Below, one piece after another: positions 63,324 through 64,000 of a stretch of DNA of 64,000 nucleotides; within the stretch, counting starts at the first letter, position 1; the number at the start of each line of letters is the position of its first letter. The notes beneath the pieces are model-generated. The model did no database searches. It had not been told where the DNA came from and saw nothing but the letters and a program-made list of their open reading frames with translations. Source of the DNA: Agreia sp. Leaf283 (GTDB lineage Bacteria; Actinomycetota; Actinomycetes; Actinomycetales; Microbacteriaceae); the NCBI RefSeq assembly GCF_001422485.1, contig NZ_LMNF01000001.1, positions 1,773,402 through 1,837,401 on the forward strand, in the 5' to 3' direction. A program made the position numbers and the translations under genes.

Positions 63324-63409
63324 CGAACCCTACCGCCGCCTTTGTCGGAGGTGTTGTCTTACGATCAAATACGCGTTGGCCGGGACGCTCCGAACGACAG
63401 GAACACCCT

Positions 63410-63670
63410 ATGAACAAGGTCGGCGACCACACAGCCCTGATGGCCGGCATCGACTTCGTCCCGACAGACCCCTACGCCATCCTGCACATCTACAAGCAGA
63501 TCTGGTGCGTGGCACCGCACGGGAAGATTCTCGGCTGGATACGGTGGGACGAACCAAAGTCGCACGGTCGCATGTTCCACGTCTACTCGCACGGCCTCGA
63601 CGACAAGGGGAAGCGCGTGTGGGTGAAGTCATTCGAGAAGATCGGATTGGCCGCCACATTCATCCGGTAG
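63410..63670 (+). CDS. Hypothetical 86-residue protein
   Basis: The sequence MNKVGDHTALMAGIDFVPTD continues with PYAILHIYKQIWCVAPHGKILGW and WDEPKSHGRMFHVYSHGLDDKGKRVWVKSFEKIG, rich in His, Lys and aromatic residues and apparently a small alpha/beta fold. AGGA precedes the ATG with a nine-base gap. No family recognised. The next 155 bases hold nothing I can support beyond an unconvincing 24-codon frame. Confidence 0.7.
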   Translation: MNKVGDHTALMAGIDFVPTDPYAILHIYKQIWCVAPHGKILGWIRWDEPKSHGRMFHVYSHGLDDKGKRVWVKSFEKIGLAATFIR

Positions 63671-63825
63671 CACGCAGCCGAAATGGCGACCCTCAGCGCC
63701 AGGCTGCAACCCGACACCCACGAGCTCGTCGACGGCAAGCCGGGACGCGTGGTCTGAAAGTAGAGCGGGATGGCGGGCGGCGACGTTCGTGGGGTCGAGG
63801 CCGAAGTCGTCGCTATGCTGCGCTC

Positions 63826-64000
63826 ATGACCCCGAGCAATATTCTCAATCTTGCACTGCTGTTCGTCGCGATGCTGACTGCAGTATTCACGTTCTTGCAG
63901 GCGCGAGAGGCGCGCATCGCTCGTGGGGCGAGTGAGAAAGCTAGAGACGAGGCCGACGAATTCCTGGCTGCTGCCAAGCGTGCGGCTACAGCTGCCGAGG
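63826..64000 (+). CDS. Membrane-anchored coiled-coil-type protein, 3' end outside window
   Basis: The visible 58 residues start MTPSNILNLALLFVAMLTAV, a membrane helix (about 6-26), followed by an Ala/Glu/Lys/Arg-rich helical stretch (QAREARIARGASEKARDEADEF onward) likely to form a coiled coil. The frame is open to the window edge. Family cannot be named from this part. Confidence 0.62.
   Translation, partial: MTPSNILNLALLFVAMLTAVFTFLQAREARIARGASEKARDEADEFLAAAKRAATAAE

Larger units (their letters stand above)
59816..64000. mobile_element. Distal end of an element integrated at tRNA-Lys (continues beyond window)
   Basis: A tRNA-Lys 3' fragment marks the junction. To its right are small, mostly unrecognised genes in both orientations with looser, more AT-containing sequence than the backbone. 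By standard tRNA-integration geometry the intact tRNA-Lys (and probably the integrase) should lie past 64000. No integrase, terminase or conjugation gene is in view, so prophage, satellite and integrative element cannot be told apart. Confidence 0.65.

Noticed and set aside
63683-63757. 24-codon frame after the 86-residue gene
   Set aside because: It has no ribosome site and no recognisable content; it could be a remnant but cannot be supported.

Overview
The window is 64 kb of a high-GC actinobacterial chromosome, most probably from a member of the Microbacteriaceae; no genus can be fixed from sequence alone. Supporting signs are the consistently high GC content, frequent GTG/TTG starts preceded by AGGAG-type ribosome sites, a 13E12/DUF222-HNH gene at the left edge, the guaB-guaB3 pair, a MarP-type protease, DUF3817 next to guaA, and proteins such as DUF7882 and DUF6350 that I know mainly from this group.

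Layout. 1-1.3 kb: end of a DUF222/HNH gene, then an array of about 64-bp repeats. 1.6-5.9 kb: a branched-chain-amino-acid-type ABC operon (livFGMH, minus strand) whose permease LivH carries an added exported domain. 6-15.5 kb, plus strand: guaB, guaB3, glpD, a KhtTU-like cation/proton antiporter pair, SURF1, DUF3817 and guaA (with a likely AUU start). 15.5-23.4 kb: DUF418 membrane protein, Bax-inhibitor-1 protein, glycerophosphodiesterase, PcrA helicase, an MpaB-type oxygenase and a sortase-type surface protein with a possible internal thioester. 23.7-35 kb: sucCD, two membrane proteins, purN-purH, a membrane-fused dimethylargininase and a heterodimeric ABC exporter. 35-37.6 kb: lipoprotein, alkyltransferase-like protein, GNAT and icd behind a perfect palindrome. 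37.7-46.6 kb: an amino-sugar scavenging block (ROK regulator, ABC importer, GH3 hexosaminidase, ROK kinase, NagB, convergent NagA). 46.6-54.9 kb: purU, an MFS transporter, a one-polypeptide ECF sigma factor with anti-sigma-like and extracytoplasmic-type regions, then a ZTP riboswitch ahead of glyA-folD and an aldose epimerase. 55-59.8 kb: small conserved proteins, an EI24 protein, MarP and neighbours.

At 59.8 kb the chromosomal backbone stops at a 3' fragment of a tRNA-Lys gene. From there to the right edge are small, mostly unrecognised genes of looser composition: two overlapping paralogous micro-genes, a membrane protein, a lipoprotein, a zinc-ribbon protein, a YjzC-like protein and others. 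I read this as the integrase-distal end of an integrated element whose other end and intact tRNA-Lys lie beyond the window.

Themes. Purine and one-carbon metabolism recurs (guaB, guaB3, guaA, purN, purH, purU, glyA, folD), with the ZTP riboswitch linking purine/folate status to glyA-folD. The amino-sugar block encodes uptake, intracellular hydrolysis, phosphorylation, deacetylation and deamination to fructose-6-phosphate. The strongest candidates for unusual biology are the sigma/anti-sigma/extracytoplasmic fusion, the tRNA-Lys island with its paired micro-genes, the thioester surface protein, the LivH fusion and the guaA AUU start.
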